Assembly: GCA_900315635.1 (NCBI GenBank)
Contig: OMZV01000005.1
Coordinates: 62,001 to 126,000, forward strand
Direction: 5' to 3'
DNA: 64,000 bases
Origin: an uncultured Prevotella sp.
Lineage (GTDB): Bacteria; Bacteroidota; Bacteroidia; Bacteroidales; Bacteroidaceae
The notes under the pieces were generated by a model. It searched no databases. It was not told the DNA's origin and saw only the letters and a program-made list of their open reading frames with translations. Positions 50,794-60,075 of this stretch are shown piece after piece. Position 1 is the stretch's first letter, and each line of letters begins with the position of its first letter. The translations under genes and the position numbers were made by a program.

Positions 50794-52473
50794 CTAATAC
50801 TGATAGAGTTTAACATGCAATATCTTATAATCTCCCACAGATATACGGGCATGGCGACCCTGATGATCCTGATCGCCATTCTCACGGCGGACATACTTCA
50901 TTTCGCCATTGGCATTAATATTTATCTCATCGACAAATCCAATGCCCAGTCTATTGCCTTTAAAACCAGAACGGGTATCGGAAGAGGAAGCGTTCTTCTG
51001 CCCGGCAATGGCAAATCCATCCTCACCGGTTTTCACGTTTTCAGCCTGTTCCTTCTCCGTCTTAGTCTGGAAGACGACCACTACCCCACTCCCGGCGATG
51101 ATATAATCATTGGGAGCCAGACGAAGGATATAAGCTCCGCCTTCCTGCCACGTCTGACCGTTTGTAGCACGTGGATCCCACGGCAAAGTGAAATTATGGC
51201 GGCAGGTGAGTACTGTATTGCCATCCTCAATGACCCGCTCCTTGTCTTCCTGCGAGAAGAGGACGCCCCAAGACTTCATTTCCTTGCCCTGGGCTTCGTG
51301 ATGCTTGCCATTAGAATTGCCATTCAGAAGCAAATTGGAAAGTTGCCGCATAAGCCCGTAAGCTGCGCTAACACAGCCTGTCTGTGAAGCCGGAGCCTCA
51401 TCAATGGCAAACGGTCCGAAGCCGATGGCATGATGCTCACCGAAAGTATAGAGTGCACGGACGCCGGAATTCTCACAGCAACGTGACTCAGGAATGAACA
51501 GGACATTGTCTTTCGTGGCATACTTAGCCGCCCAGCCCTTGAAACCGGTGTCATAAATATCTGGCGCGCAAAGGTCGATATGCGGCGCGACTTTCTTCCA
51601 AACGGGGAAGAGATGAGCCAGCGGACCAGCCGACGGATACTCTCCCGGCTTGCGTCCACGGCTGTTCATTGCAGCATTGACATAGAAAGGAATATCCAGA
51701 ATCTTCTTACCTGCAACAGCAAGCTGTTCTACATACTTGGCGTAATAGTATGCCTGGAAAGCCTCATCCTCAGCAAGTACGTCACCGGAAGGTATATTCA
51801 GAGAGCCGACAACCTTTCTCCATTCGCCTGACTTATAGGCTTTCTCAGCCAAAGGAGAATGGTCACGGGCGCTTTCTAGCATTCCTATCTCATTCTCCAC
51901 CTGTATCATAACGACCGTATGCTCGTCGCCGTCGACCTCAGCAATATGCCGGAGCAGAGCGGTGAAGACTTTCTTGTCGGCATTGAGGATATTCTCCGAG
52001 AAAGCGCTGGCTATCTCCAGCGGTTTACCCGCTGTTGTCATAGCCCTTGGGAAACGCTTCGTGTCAGCCTTGAACCACAACGGAGCATAGCAGCTCATGG
52101 AGTTCTTCCACGCGCCGAACCACAGGAACACGATTTTCAGATTGTTCTGCCGAGCCACATTGATGGTCTCATCGATAAGCGAGAAGTCATACTTGCCCTC
52201 CTCGGGCTCAGTCAAATCCCACTGGGCGGGCACAAGAACGGTGTTCAGTCCCAACCGGCTCATCCGTGGCAGCACACTGTCGATGTCGGATTTGCATGTT
52301 GCCGCCGAGTTGCTGAGTTCCCCGGCAAGCATCAGCATTTGCCTGCCATTGACCGAAAGACACCTCTGAGGTCCGTTTCCGGTTATTCGCACTTGAGCCG
52401 ACGATGGCAATGCCAGACTCAGAAGACAGAAGAACAATGCTAAGGCGGAAGCCCGTTTCAAGGTAGAAGTCAT
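50794..52473 (-). CDS. GH35-like glycosidase with DUF5597-type C-terminus
   Basis: The 559-residue secreted enzyme has a signal peptide (ending PSSAQ). The GH35-type (beta/alpha)8 domain shows LMLAGELSNSAATCKSDIDS, NTVLVPAQWDLTEPEEGKYDF, acid/base E195 in IQVENEIGM and nucleophile E329 in LFIPESRCC. The C-terminal part (about 440 on) is beta-rich and fits DUF5597. GH35/DUF5597 enzymes are found in Bacteroidetes xylan loci; here it probably removes a side-chain sugar such as galactose, but specificity is not shown. It starts 44 bp after the GH67 gene in one operon. Confidence 0.86.
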   Translation of the reverse strand: MTSTLKRASALALFFCLLSLALPSSAQVRITGNGPQRCLSVNGRQMLMLAGELSNSAATCKSDIDSVLPRMSRLGLNTVLVPAQWDLTEPEEGKYDFSLIDETINVARQNNLKIVFLWFGAWKNSMSCYAPLWFKADTKRFPRAMTTAGKPLEIASAFSENILNADKKVFTALLRHIAEVDGDEHTVVMIQVENEIGMLESARDHSPLAEKAYKSGEWRKVVGSLNIPSGDVLAEDEAFQAYYYAKYVEQLAVAGKKILDIPFYVNAAMNSRGRKPGEYPSAGPLAHLFPVWKKVAPHIDLCAPDIYDTGFKGWAAKYATKDNVLFIPESRCCENSGVRALYTFGEHHAIGFGPFAIDEAPASQTGCVSAAYGLMRQLSNLLLNGNSNGKHHEAQGKEMKSWGVLFSQEDKERVIEDGNTVLTCRHNFTLPWDPRATNGQTWQEGGAYILRLAPNDYIIAGSGVVVVFQTKTEKEQAENVKTGEDGFAIAGQKNASSSDTRSGFKGNRLGIGFVDEININANGEMKYVRRENGDQDHQGRHARISVGDYKILHVKLYQY

Positions 52474-52517
52474 ACAGATATTGTTTTTAGATATAGATTT
52501 CAGTATTGTTTTATGGG

Positions 52518-54419
52518 TTATCTATTATGGTCTCCGGTGGCAATCTGCACACCGGTCTCGATTCTCTCAGGCGGTATTTCCTTATGGTTGATACTCTGGA
52601 AATACTGCAAGCAGGTGTCTTTCCACTCGGTTGCATTGCCCAACTGATCCATCAGGAGCCTCTCGACCAGTTCCCATCGGTCCTCGTCGTTATTGTCGGT
52701 AAAGAGCGAATGCATCAGTTTCCACGAGAAGAGATAGGTCTCGACAAGCTTAGTTCCACGCTGGTAATAGCGGCAGAGATTCTCCCACAACGTGCGTCCG
52801 TCCTTCATCTTGTAGTCCCATGGTAAATGGTGGAACCAAAGGAGATACCTGTCAGGACATGTTTCCACATTATTATATATAGAGCGGTACGGCTCACGAT
52901 ACTGGCTGACGGCATCCGTTCCCTTGGAGCTACGGTCGAAACCAATGCCGAGAGAGTCAGCCTTATGGTAGTAAACGGGGCACCACTCTATAGGATAGTC
53001 AGCCCTGAAGCCGTCCGGTTCGGGACCGTAATGATGGTCGAACTTGAAGATATGGTGCAGACCGAGCGGCATCATGTAGTCGACACAAGCCTCACGCGAT
53101 TTCTCCATAATGCCCGTCATCGAATCGAGGAAATACCGGTTGGAACTCTCATCGAATGTCATTCTGAGCCATTCCTGCGCTATCGACCGTGAGCTAAGAC
53201 CCGGATTCCATGCCAGCCGACCGAAAGCATACCAGTTAGCCTGAGAGAACGGGTGAGCCGTCCAGTTCTGGTCGTTGCCTACATTGCTCACTCCGGCAAC
53301 GCCTTTCAGTGTCGACGGACTGACGAACGAGAAGAATTCCTTCCACATCGGACCAAGGTAGACGAGGTGCTTAGCCTGTCCGGTATACTCCTGGGTGACC
53401 TGAAACTCAACCCATTGGGTTGTGTTCTTCATATTGTCGAATATCGGAGCGTATGGCTCACGCGGCTGGAAGTCGAGCGGTCCGTTCTTGCTTTGCAGCA
53501 CAACGTTGTCGCGGAACTGTCCGTCGAGGTCCTTAAACTCCGACACTGCCTGCATAACGCGGTCCTCACCTTTATGCTTTGAGCCATAGACGAAGCTGCG
53601 CCACATCACTATTCCACCGTAAGGCTTCAGTGCGTCTGCCAGCATGTTGGCTCCGTCGGCATGCGTCCTGCCATAGTCGAACGGTCCCGGCTGACCCTCG
53701 GAATTAGCTTTCACGAGGAAACCTCCGAAGTCGGGAATGAGCGCGTAAATCTCTTTTGCCTTGTCTCTCCACCACTTTATGACCGTGGAATCAAGCGGAT
53801 CGGCTGTCGTCGTGGCACCAAGTGCCTTCGGCGAGCCGAAGTTTACGGCGAGATAGGTCCTCACTCCATACGGGCGGAGTATGTCGGCAATAGCCTTGAC
53901 GGTGTCGAGATAGGCGGCGGTAAGCACTTTCGGATTGGCATTGACATTGTTGAGCACAGCACCGTTGATGCCCACAGAGGCGTTGGCACGTGCGTATTCC
54001 TCTATCCGCTTTGCCCAGTCGTCATACTCCAGAGAGGTCGACCAGAATATGCTTTTGCCCGCATAACCACGCTCTATCGACCCGTCGAGATTGTCCCAAT
54101 GGTCGAGTACACGATACCTGAAAGCAGGAGCCGACTCGACATCGTGCAGTTTTCCGGTTTTCTTTTGTCTCATCAGTTCGTAGGAGGCATATAGAAGTCC
54201 CGTGTCACTGCCTCCACGAATAATCTTTCCCTTGATGGAAAACCCTTCCTTAGGCAGGCTCTCGTCGATGGCATAATCAAAAGAGTCGGCTTGCCAATAC
54301 ATCCGAAGCTGCTCAGGGTCCCAATTCATGAAGTCGCCCAGCCACAGCGTATGCCCGTCGTCGGCGTAAGCTGAAAAGGCAGAAACTGCCAGAGCCAGAG
54401 TTAAAAGGATTCGTCTCAT
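52518..54419 (-). CDS. GH67 xylan alpha-1,2-glucuronidase
   Basis: Removes (4-O-methyl)glucuronic acid from the non-reducing end of xylo-oligosaccharides. The 633-residue protein has a signal peptide (MRRILLTLALAVSAFSAYA), so it is probably periplasmic. The active site is complete: E241 in VKANSEGQPGPFDYGR, D316 in GPLDFQPREP and E344 in QVTQEYTGQ; the D-E spacing (28) equals that of Cellvibrio GlcA67A. LVYLGPMWKEF and NRYFLDSMTGIMEKSREACVDYM further support the family. Array 4 lies 26 bp upstream of its start; no standard promoter is visible in that gap. Confidence 0.95.
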   Translation of the reverse strand: MRRILLTLALAVSAFSAYADDGHTLWLGDFMNWDPEQLRMYWQADSFDYAIDESLPKEGFSIKGKIIRGGSDTGLLYASYELMRQKKTGKLHDVESAPAFRYRVLDHWDNLDGSIERGYAGKSIFWSTSLEYDDWAKRIEEYARANASVGINGAVLNNVNANPKVLTAAYLDTVKAIADILRPYGVRTYLAVNFGSPKALGATTTADPLDSTVIKWWRDKAKEIYALIPDFGGFLVKANSEGQPGPFDYGRTHADGANMLADALKPYGGIVMWRSFVYGSKHKGEDRVMQAVSEFKDLDGQFRDNVVLQSKNGPLDFQPREPYAPIFDNMKNTTQWVEFQVTQEYTGQAKHLVYLGPMWKEFFSFVSPSTLKGVAGVSNVGNDQNWTAHPFSQANWYAFGRLAWNPGLSSRSIAQEWLRMTFDESSNRYFLDSMTGIMEKSREACVDYMMPLGLHHIFKFDHHYGPEPDGFRADYPIEWCPVYYHKADSLGIGFDRSSKGTDAVSQYREPYRSIYNNVETCPDRYLLWFHHLPWDYKMKDGRTLWENLCRYYQRGTKLVETYLFSWKLMHSLFTDNNDEDRWELVERLLMDQLGNATEWKDTCLQYFQSINHKEIPPERIETGVQIATGDHNR

Positions 54420-54444
54420 AGTTGGTAAGAAATTAGTTGTTTTC

Positions 54445-54527
54445 TAAAAGATACCGTTTTACGTTGTAAAAGATACCGTTTTAGCTCGTAAAAGATGCCC
54501 TTTTACGTTGTAATTGGGTATCTTTTA
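54445..54527. repeat. 83-bp four-unit array, copy 4
   Basis: Units at 54445, 54467, 54489 and 54511, with spacers CGTTG, GCTCG and CGTTG (22-bp period). The first two are TAAAAGATACCGTTTTA, the third TAAAAGATGCCCTTTTA, and the fourth inverted, TAATTGGGTATCTTTTA. It fills most of the gap between the regulator stop and the GH67 start. Confidence 0.95.
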
Positions 54528-54590
54528 CAAACCGTTTAACCATTAATTGTGTGTTGAGTTGTCGTTATTTACTTTTTATTTTGCTATTGT

Positions 54591-57500
54591 TCACTGTTTC
54601 AAGTGGTTACGCTCACTGTATTCCGTTGGTGTCATTCCATAGTGTTTCTTGAACACCGTCGAGAAGTGAGTTTGGTTATTGAAGCCCACGGCGAACGCTA
54701 CCTGAGTGATGTTAATGTTGCCTTCGGCTATGAGCCGTGCCGCCTGCTCGAGGCGCAGGTTGCGGATGAACTCACCGGCGGATATTCCCGTCATCTCCTT
54801 CATCTTCCTATGGAGTTGCGCCCGGCTTATTCCGACCTCCCGGGTCAGTGCCTCGACGTTGAACTCCGGTTCGGAGATGTGCTGGTTGATGACCTTCATG
54901 ATTCTCTCCATGAGCACGTCGTTGTTGCCACGGACGGTGACTTCAGCCACCCGGTTCTTCTGTTCCTGTGCTCCGGAGAACTTGCCACGGAGTCGGCGGA
55001 CATTACCAACGAGGTTGTCAATAAGGGCATGGAGCTCGTCCATATTGAACGGCTTGGCAAGGAATGCGTCAGCGCCCCGCTTCAGTCCGTCGAGCTTGTC
55101 CTGTACGTCGGCTTTCGAAGTGAGCAGGATAACGGGTATATCGCTGATGTTAGAGTTAGACTTTATCTTTTTCAGGAGCGTTATTCCGTCCATTTCCGGC
55201 ATCTTGACGTCGGATATAACAAGGTCGTAGGTATCGGTAAGGAGCTTCTTCAGGGCATCACGACCATTAGGACTATAGTCGAAACGATACCAGTTCGACA
55301 GCTCATTGTTTATGTAGACAGCTATCTCACGGTCGTCGTCGGCAATGAGGATGCGGTAGTTCTTGCTGGCTGACGGCTTTGATTTGACGACATCAGCCTG
55401 TGTTTCTTCCTCTGTTACAATCTCATGTGGCTTCAAATGGGCGTTGCCGAGAGGAATTGTAAGAGTGAAGTCAGCACCATGTCCAACATCAGTGCGGTTC
55501 TCAGCGGTAATCGTTCCGCCATGCATCAGCACGATGTTGCGGCAGAGGTTGAGCCCTATTCCCGTGCCTTCGATATGGACATCCGGTGCGTTCTTGCCAC
55601 GATAGAAGCGTTCGAAGATGTGGGCGATGTTCTCAGTACGGATTCCGACTCCCGTATCGAGCACGTCGAGGCGCATGCTGTTGCCGTCCTTTGCGACAGT
55701 AACCGTGACCGTTCCGCCATCCAAGGTGTATTTTATTGCATTCGAAAGGAGATTGGAGACGACCTTGTCGAAGTTTATCCGGTCAATCCAGACGTTGAGC
55801 TTGCCAACCTTCGGACTGTATTCCAACTGTATGTTACGGTCTTCGGCAGCCGGACGATAGAGCTTGCAGATTGCCTCGACGAACTTAACGATGTCGGTTT
55901 CCCGGCAGTGCAGGCTCATCTGGTTCTTGTCTATCTTACGTTCGTCAAGTATCTGATTGACTAGGACAAGCAGCCGGTTGGCGTTGTGGTCGATGGTTCT
56001 GATGTACTCCTGGCTTTCGGTATCGTCCTTAAGATGTGCCTTGAGCTTTTTCAGCGGACCTACGATGAGGGTCAGCGGCGACTTTATGTCATGGGTCGCG
56101 TCGATAAGGAACCGCATCTTCGACTCCTCTAGCTCTGCCTGCTTGCGGCGGTTGTAGAAGTGGAAGAGCATCCATCCCATCCCGGCAAGGAGCAAGATGT
56201 AGATGATTATAGCCAAAGGCGACAGATACCAAGGCTCACGGACACGGACGGTTATCGTCTTCGTCTTGTCCGACCATGTACCATTATTGTACGCTCGTAC
56301 ATCTATTATATACTTGCCCGGCTCCAGCTTAAGGAAAGGAATGCTGTTGACGCCCTCACCGGTGCTGGTCCATTCGCCACCGTTGATGCGGTACTGGAAG
56401 CCTATGTTGTCGGTGTTCTTGTAGTTCAGAAGCGAGAACTCGAGCGTGAAGGAGTTCTGCGAGTAAGGCAGTGAGTAATCATCGGTCAGACAGTTGATGG
56501 ACTTACCGTCGACGATAAAGTTCGTCAGGGTTACTTCGCCCAGGTTCATGCGGCTGTTGCGGACGTCATCGGGGAAGAAACTCGTTATCCCGTCGCCCGT
56601 GCCGAAGGCTATCCTGTCGACCGATGTGTGGAGAACGGCGCCCTGGGCGTACTCGCTCGACATCAGTCCGTTGCCGCTGATATGCCCTATGAACCGCTTC
56701 TTTGCGTGGTCGTACTGCCATATTCCGCTGGTCGTGCTGACCCAAATATCATCGGAATTGTCGATGGCTATACCGCAAATCTGCTTTCCACGGAGCACCT
56801 CGGAGTGCGGGAACGGTACTGCCGTGCCCTTCTTGCGGTCGAAGTAGTAGAGTCCGTTGTCGGTTCCCATCAGTACATAGCCGCTCTCATTAACGCAGAT
56901 GTAGTTTACCTGTACATTATATAATAGGTATTTCCACTTGAACGGGTCGAAAGTACCGGTCTTGGTGTTCATGCAACAGACTCCGTTCGACGTGCCAATC
57001 CACAGTAATCCGTCGGGCTCGTAAGCCATAGAGCGAATCCAGTCGTTGCAAAGATTGCCGCGAGGCGACTTCTGACTCATAGTGTACTGGCGCACTTCGC
57101 CGGTGGTTGCGTTATAGGTGTAAAGTCCTTTGCTATATACTGATACGAAGATTGTGCCCTTACCGTCATCAGCCAAGCAGTAGGTTCCGTCGCCTTCATA
57201 GCTAAGCTTTTGCTGAGAAGCTCCCGTCAACGGGTCGTAGCTGTACAAGCCATTGCCTGTTCCAACCCAGTAATGACCCTGATGATCCATGTAGATGATG
57301 CTTGTTCCGGCAGGCGACGATGGATGGGCGATGATTTTTCCGTTGCTGTCGAACTGGAAGACACCGCTATTCTGGACAGTACACCATGTTGTTCCGTCAT
57401 TGCCGGGAGCTAGGGACGACACGCAACTGCCGATGGAATAGTCCTGACTGGAGAAAGACCAACTGCTGAACGCGTTCTTCTCGTCGTTTATCAGGTACAA

Positions 57501-58472
57501 GCCCTTGCGGTAACAGCCAAGCCAGAGGTTGTGGTCTTTGTCCTCGACGATGCTCTTGACGTAGGTTGCCGACAGGTTGAAACGGTCGGAATTGGGCTGG
57601 CTGTATGCCGTGAAGGTGCGTGAATCCCTGGGCGCAACGAGCAGTCCGCATTCCGAAGTACCGATATAGAGGTTTCCGTTATGGTCGAAGATGGCGGTAT
57701 TTATCGTCACATGACCTTTATATGTGCCCAAGTCGTAGGATGAATTGGACACTCGGTCGGTGGAATAATCGTAATTGAGCAAGCCGTTCATGCAGACAAT
57801 GAGCAGATGGCGGTTGTCGGTCTGGAAGAAGGCAACCGGCGCCCCGACAGGCGAAGTGTAGTCGGTAATCTGCATCCTGCCGTTAACGCTATGGTAGCGG
57901 GTGAACACATTAAGGTGGCTGCTCTGCCAAAGGTCACCGCGGCGGTCCTCGAATATGTGCGTGAAGAACTGGTCGGAGTCACGGCGGGAGTACTGTTTCT
58001 CATAGACGAACTTGTCGGTGCCGTTCTTGACGGAGTAAAGTCCGAAGCCAGCAGAGCCTGCCAGCACGTCGCCGTTCCGGCTTTCGATGAGCGAATAGAT
58101 ACGCATGCGGCGTCCGCCGGGGGCTTGATAGCGCACGAAATCATTATTCTCATAGTCGTAGCGCATAAGTCCCTTGGCACTTCCTATCCACAGACGACCC
58201 TGACGGTCGACCAGGAAATCGGTTATCGTGTTGTCGGTTATCGACGTACTGTCGTCGTTGTCATGAAGATAAGTGGTGAAATGGTAACCGTCGAATTTGT
58301 TGAGACCATATTCAGTACCAACCCAAATGTAGCCGTAACGGTCCTGGACTACACAATTAATAAGTGAACTGGAAAGCTTTCCCGACGTGAAAAGATGGCC
58401 GCCACCGGCATAGGCTAACAGTACAAATGCTGCTAGCGATAGTAGAATGTAGATGGGTTTCACGCGGTTCAT
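54591..58472 (-). CDS. Hybrid two-component sensor/regulator of the xylan locus
   Basis: The 1293-residue HTCS (numbered from ATG 58472) has an N-terminal membrane segment, a periplasmic two-propeller sensor of Reg_prop repeats (WVGTEYGLNKF, LWIGSAKGL, about 40-640), a Y_Y_Y domain, and a membrane helix at about 748-770. Then come a histidine kinase with H794 in DATHDIKSPL, ATPase motifs DTGVGI and GTGIGL, a receiver with D1088 in LVISDVKMPEMDG, and a C-terminal AraC-type HTH. It probably senses xylo-oligosaccharides and activates the xylan genes. The frame is open upstream to 58664, but the promoter at 58487-58517 lies inside that extension, so the later ATG is preferred. Confidence 0.94.
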   Translation of the reverse strand: MNRVKPIYILLSLAAFVLLAYAGGGHLFTSGKLSSSLINCVVQDRYGYIWVGTEYGLNKFDGYHFTTYLHDNDDSTSITDNTITDFLVDRQGRLWIGSAKGLMRYDYENNDFVRYQAPGGRRMRIYSLIESRNGDVLAGSAGFGLYSVKNGTDKFVYEKQYSRRDSDQFFTHIFEDRRGDLWQSSHLNVFTRYHSVNGRMQITDYTSPVGAPVAFFQTDNRHLLIVCMNGLLNYDYSTDRVSNSSYDLGTYKGHVTINTAIFDHNGNLYIGTSECGLLVAPRDSRTFTAYSQPNSDRFNLSATYVKSIVEDKDHNLWLGCYRKGLYLINDEKNAFSSWSFSSQDYSIGSCVSSLAPGNDGTTWCTVQNSGVFQFDSNGKIIAHPSSPAGTSIIYMDHQGHYWVGTGNGLYSYDPLTGASQQKLSYEGDGTYCLADDGKGTIFVSVYSKGLYTYNATTGEVRQYTMSQKSPRGNLCNDWIRSMAYEPDGLLWIGTSNGVCCMNTKTGTFDPFKWKYLLYNVQVNYICVNESGYVLMGTDNGLYYFDRKKGTAVPFPHSEVLRGKQICGIAIDNSDDIWVSTTSGIWQYDHAKKRFIGHISGNGLMSSEYAQGAVLHTSVDRIAFGTGDGITSFFPDDVRNSRMNLGEVTLTNFIVDGKSINCLTDDYSLPYSQNSFTLEFSLLNYKNTDNIGFQYRINGGEWTSTGEGVNSIPFLKLEPGKYIIDVRAYNNGTWSDKTKTITVRVREPWYLSPLAIIIYILLLAGMGWMLFHFYNRRKQAELEESKMRFLIDATHDIKSPLTLIVGPLKKLKAHLKDDTESQEYIRTIDHNANRLLVLVNQILDERKIDKNQMSLHCRETDIVKFVEAICKLYRPAAEDRNIQLEYSPKVGKLNVWIDRINFDKVVSNLLSNAIKYTLDGGTVTVTVAKDGNSMRLDVLDTGVGIRTENIAHIFERFYRGKNAPDVHIEGTGIGLNLCRNIVLMHGGTITAENRTDVGHGADFTLTIPLGNAHLKPHEIVTEEETQADVVKSKPSASKNYRILIADDDREIAVYINNELSNWYRFDYSPNGRDALKKLLTDTYDLVISDVKMPEMDGITLLKKIKSNSNISDIPVILLTSKADVQDKLDGLKRGADAFLAKPFNMDELHALIDNLVGNVRRLRGKFSGAQEQKNRVAEVTVRGNNDVLMERIMKVINQHISEPEFNVEALTREVGISRAQLHRKMKEMTGISAGEFIRNLRLEQAARLIAEGNINITQVAFAVGFNNQTHFSTVFKKHYGMTPTEYSERNHLKQ

Positions 58473-58486
58473 AATGGTTACATCGA

Positions 58487-58517
58487 CAAAATTACAGTAT
58501 TTTTTATAAACTTCAAA
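58487..58517 (-). promoter_or_regulatory. Promoter of the xylan HTCS gene
   Basis: Minus strand: TTTG (58517-58514), 19 bp, TAATTTTG (58494-58487), with 14 bp to the ATG at 58472. It is an exact consensus and fixes the gene start. Confidence 0.82.
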
Positions 58518-58621
58518 ATTAAAAGGTGATAAAACAAATTGAAATGATAAAGATTTTAATGAGTGAAACAAATTGAAACGAGTATGCAACGAAAGAAGTT
58601 CATTGGTAAGCCTTAATTTGC

Positions 58622-58629
58622 TATCTTTG
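58622..58629 (+). promoter_or_regulatory. -7 element of the esterase-symporter-GH10-GH43 unit
   Basis: TATCTTTG on the plus strand, 25 bp before the ATG at 58655. An ATTG is 14 bp upstream, not the usual distance. Confidence 0.55.
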
Positions 58630-58654
58630 CAATCAACTAAAGACTTAAGCACTG

Positions 58655-59989
58655 ATGAGAACAATTACTCTTTGTATAGGCTTACTGATGGCACTGGCTT
58701 CGTACGGTCAGAGTGCCGTGAACAGCGTGTGGTCGACGACTTGGGGCACATCGCCGGAGTTCACTGGACAGAACGATATGCCGAAGGCTACGCTCGCAGG
58801 GAAGACTATCCGACAAATAATCCGCCCGTCGTTTGGCGGTGATACAATCAGAATGAGATTATCAAATTTCCACAGCGACGAGCCGGTGGAGATTGAATCA
58901 ATATATGTTGCATGGTCGACCGACACGACAGTGAGGGACAACAAGACCGGAGACATTATATCACGGAACGGAAGCACGCCGTGGATTAACAGCAAGACAG
59001 CAAAGTATCTTGCCTTTAACGGCAGCCGCTCGGTGACAATCGGGGCACGGAATAATGTCACATCTGATGTGTTGCCGTTTGAAGTACGGCCTTGCCGGAA
59101 TCTTGCCATAACGATAACGTACGGCGAGAAGGTGCCCGAGCATGCGACATCTCATCGTGGCTCACGCACTACATCTTATATTGCTGATGGCTCTGTCGGG
59201 CCTGACGACTCACTGATTGTTGCCGAGAGGGTCGACCATTGGTACAATATCCTGTCATTGGACATAAAGGGCAAGACTCCTGTCGTGGCTGTATTGGGCA
59301 ACAGTATAACCGACGGAAGGGGCACAACGACCAACGCACAGAACCGATGGACTGACCAAATGGCTACAAGCCTGCAGTCATTCGACAAAGAAGATGGTGC
59401 TTGCAAGAGTGGATGTAAGTCCGGTGGCAACAAGGAAAAGGCTTGCAAAGGCGGCTGTTGCCACAAAATGGAAAGCAAGAACGGCTTCGGAGTGATAAAC
59501 CTTGGCATCGGGGGCAATTGCGTTATCGACGGGGGAATAAGCCAGCCGCTATTGCAAAGATACAAGGATGAGCTGAGCTTCCATTCGGGAATAACCCACC
59601 TTATTATATATGAGGGCACAAACGACATCGGGACGAGCCAGCTTGCTGCCGACTCTCTTGCCGAACGGCTCATCAAAGCATACAAGGAGATTATCAACTA
59701 TGGTCATTCGAAGGGCATGAAGGTCTATATGGCAACCATCACTCCTACAAAAGGCAATGGCTGGTATTCGACGGAGCACGACAAAGCAAGGCAACTTGTA
59801 AACAACTGGATACTCCAAGGCAATGGCTTTGAGGGTGTTATCGACTTCGACGAGTTGGTTCGTGACCCACAAGACGAGGCTAAGCTGAAAGCAGAATACT
59901 CGGAGGACTGGCTTCATCTGAATCCAAAGGGCTATGAGGTTATGGGCAAGTATGCTGCCGGAATCATAAACAAGACAACAAACAAGTAG
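58655..59989 (+). CDS. SGNH/GDSL-family esterase with a Cys-rich insertion
   Basis: The 444-residue secreted hydrolase has a signal peptide (MRTITLCIGLLMALASYGQ). Residues about 25-200 form an N-terminal beta domain. The SGNH domain has S217 in AVLGNSITDGRGT, the Gly of GIGGN near 287, GTNDIG at 321-326 and the D-x-x-H in DWLHLNPKGY near the end, so the catalytic set is complete. An insertion at 243-277 contains five cysteines and a histidine (C250, C254, C264, C268, C269, H270). It probably deacetylates xylan or xylo-oligosaccharides, inferred from locus context. Confidence 0.85.
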   Translation: MRTITLCIGLLMALASYGQSAVNSVWSTTWGTSPEFTGQNDMPKATLAGKTIRQIIRPSFGGDTIRMRLSNFHSDEPVEIESIYVAWSTDTTVRDNKTGDIISRNGSTPWINSKTAKYLAFNGSRSVTIGARNNVTSDVLPFEVRPCRNLAITITYGEKVPEHATSHRGSRTTSYIADGSVGPDDSLIVAERVDHWYNILSLDIKGKTPVVAVLGNSITDGRGTTTNAQNRWTDQMATSLQSFDKEDGACKSGCKSGGNKEKACKGGCCHKMESKNGFGVINLGIGGNCVIDGGISQPLLQRYKDELSFHSGITHLIIYEGTNDIGTSQLAADSLAERLIKAYKEIINYGHSKGMKVYMATITPTKGNGWYSTEHDKARQLVNNWILQGNGFEGVIDFDELVRDPQDEAKLKAEYSEDWLHLNPKGYEVMGKYAAGIINKTTNK

Positions 59990-60027
59990 AACTATAATAA
60001 TCCGCCTCACCTGTCTTTGGCAATAAG

Positions 60028-60063
60028 ACATCCTCCCATTTGAAGAGGCTTAGTGGGGAATAC
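60028..60063 (-). repeat. REP-like palindrome copy 5 (intergenic)
   Basis: ACATCCTCCCATTTGAAGAGGCTTAGTGGGGAATA is a diverged copy (related to 6091-6128) between the esterase and symporter genes. Its internal palindrome is decayed. It stays outside the coding regions. Confidence 0.65.
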
Positions 60064-60075
60064 AACTATTAGAAT

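Noticed and set aside
54591..54620. A separate C-terminal AraC gene instead of part of the HTCS
   Set aside because: The HTH is in the same uninterrupted frame as the receiver and kinase domains; the order is the standard HTCS architecture.
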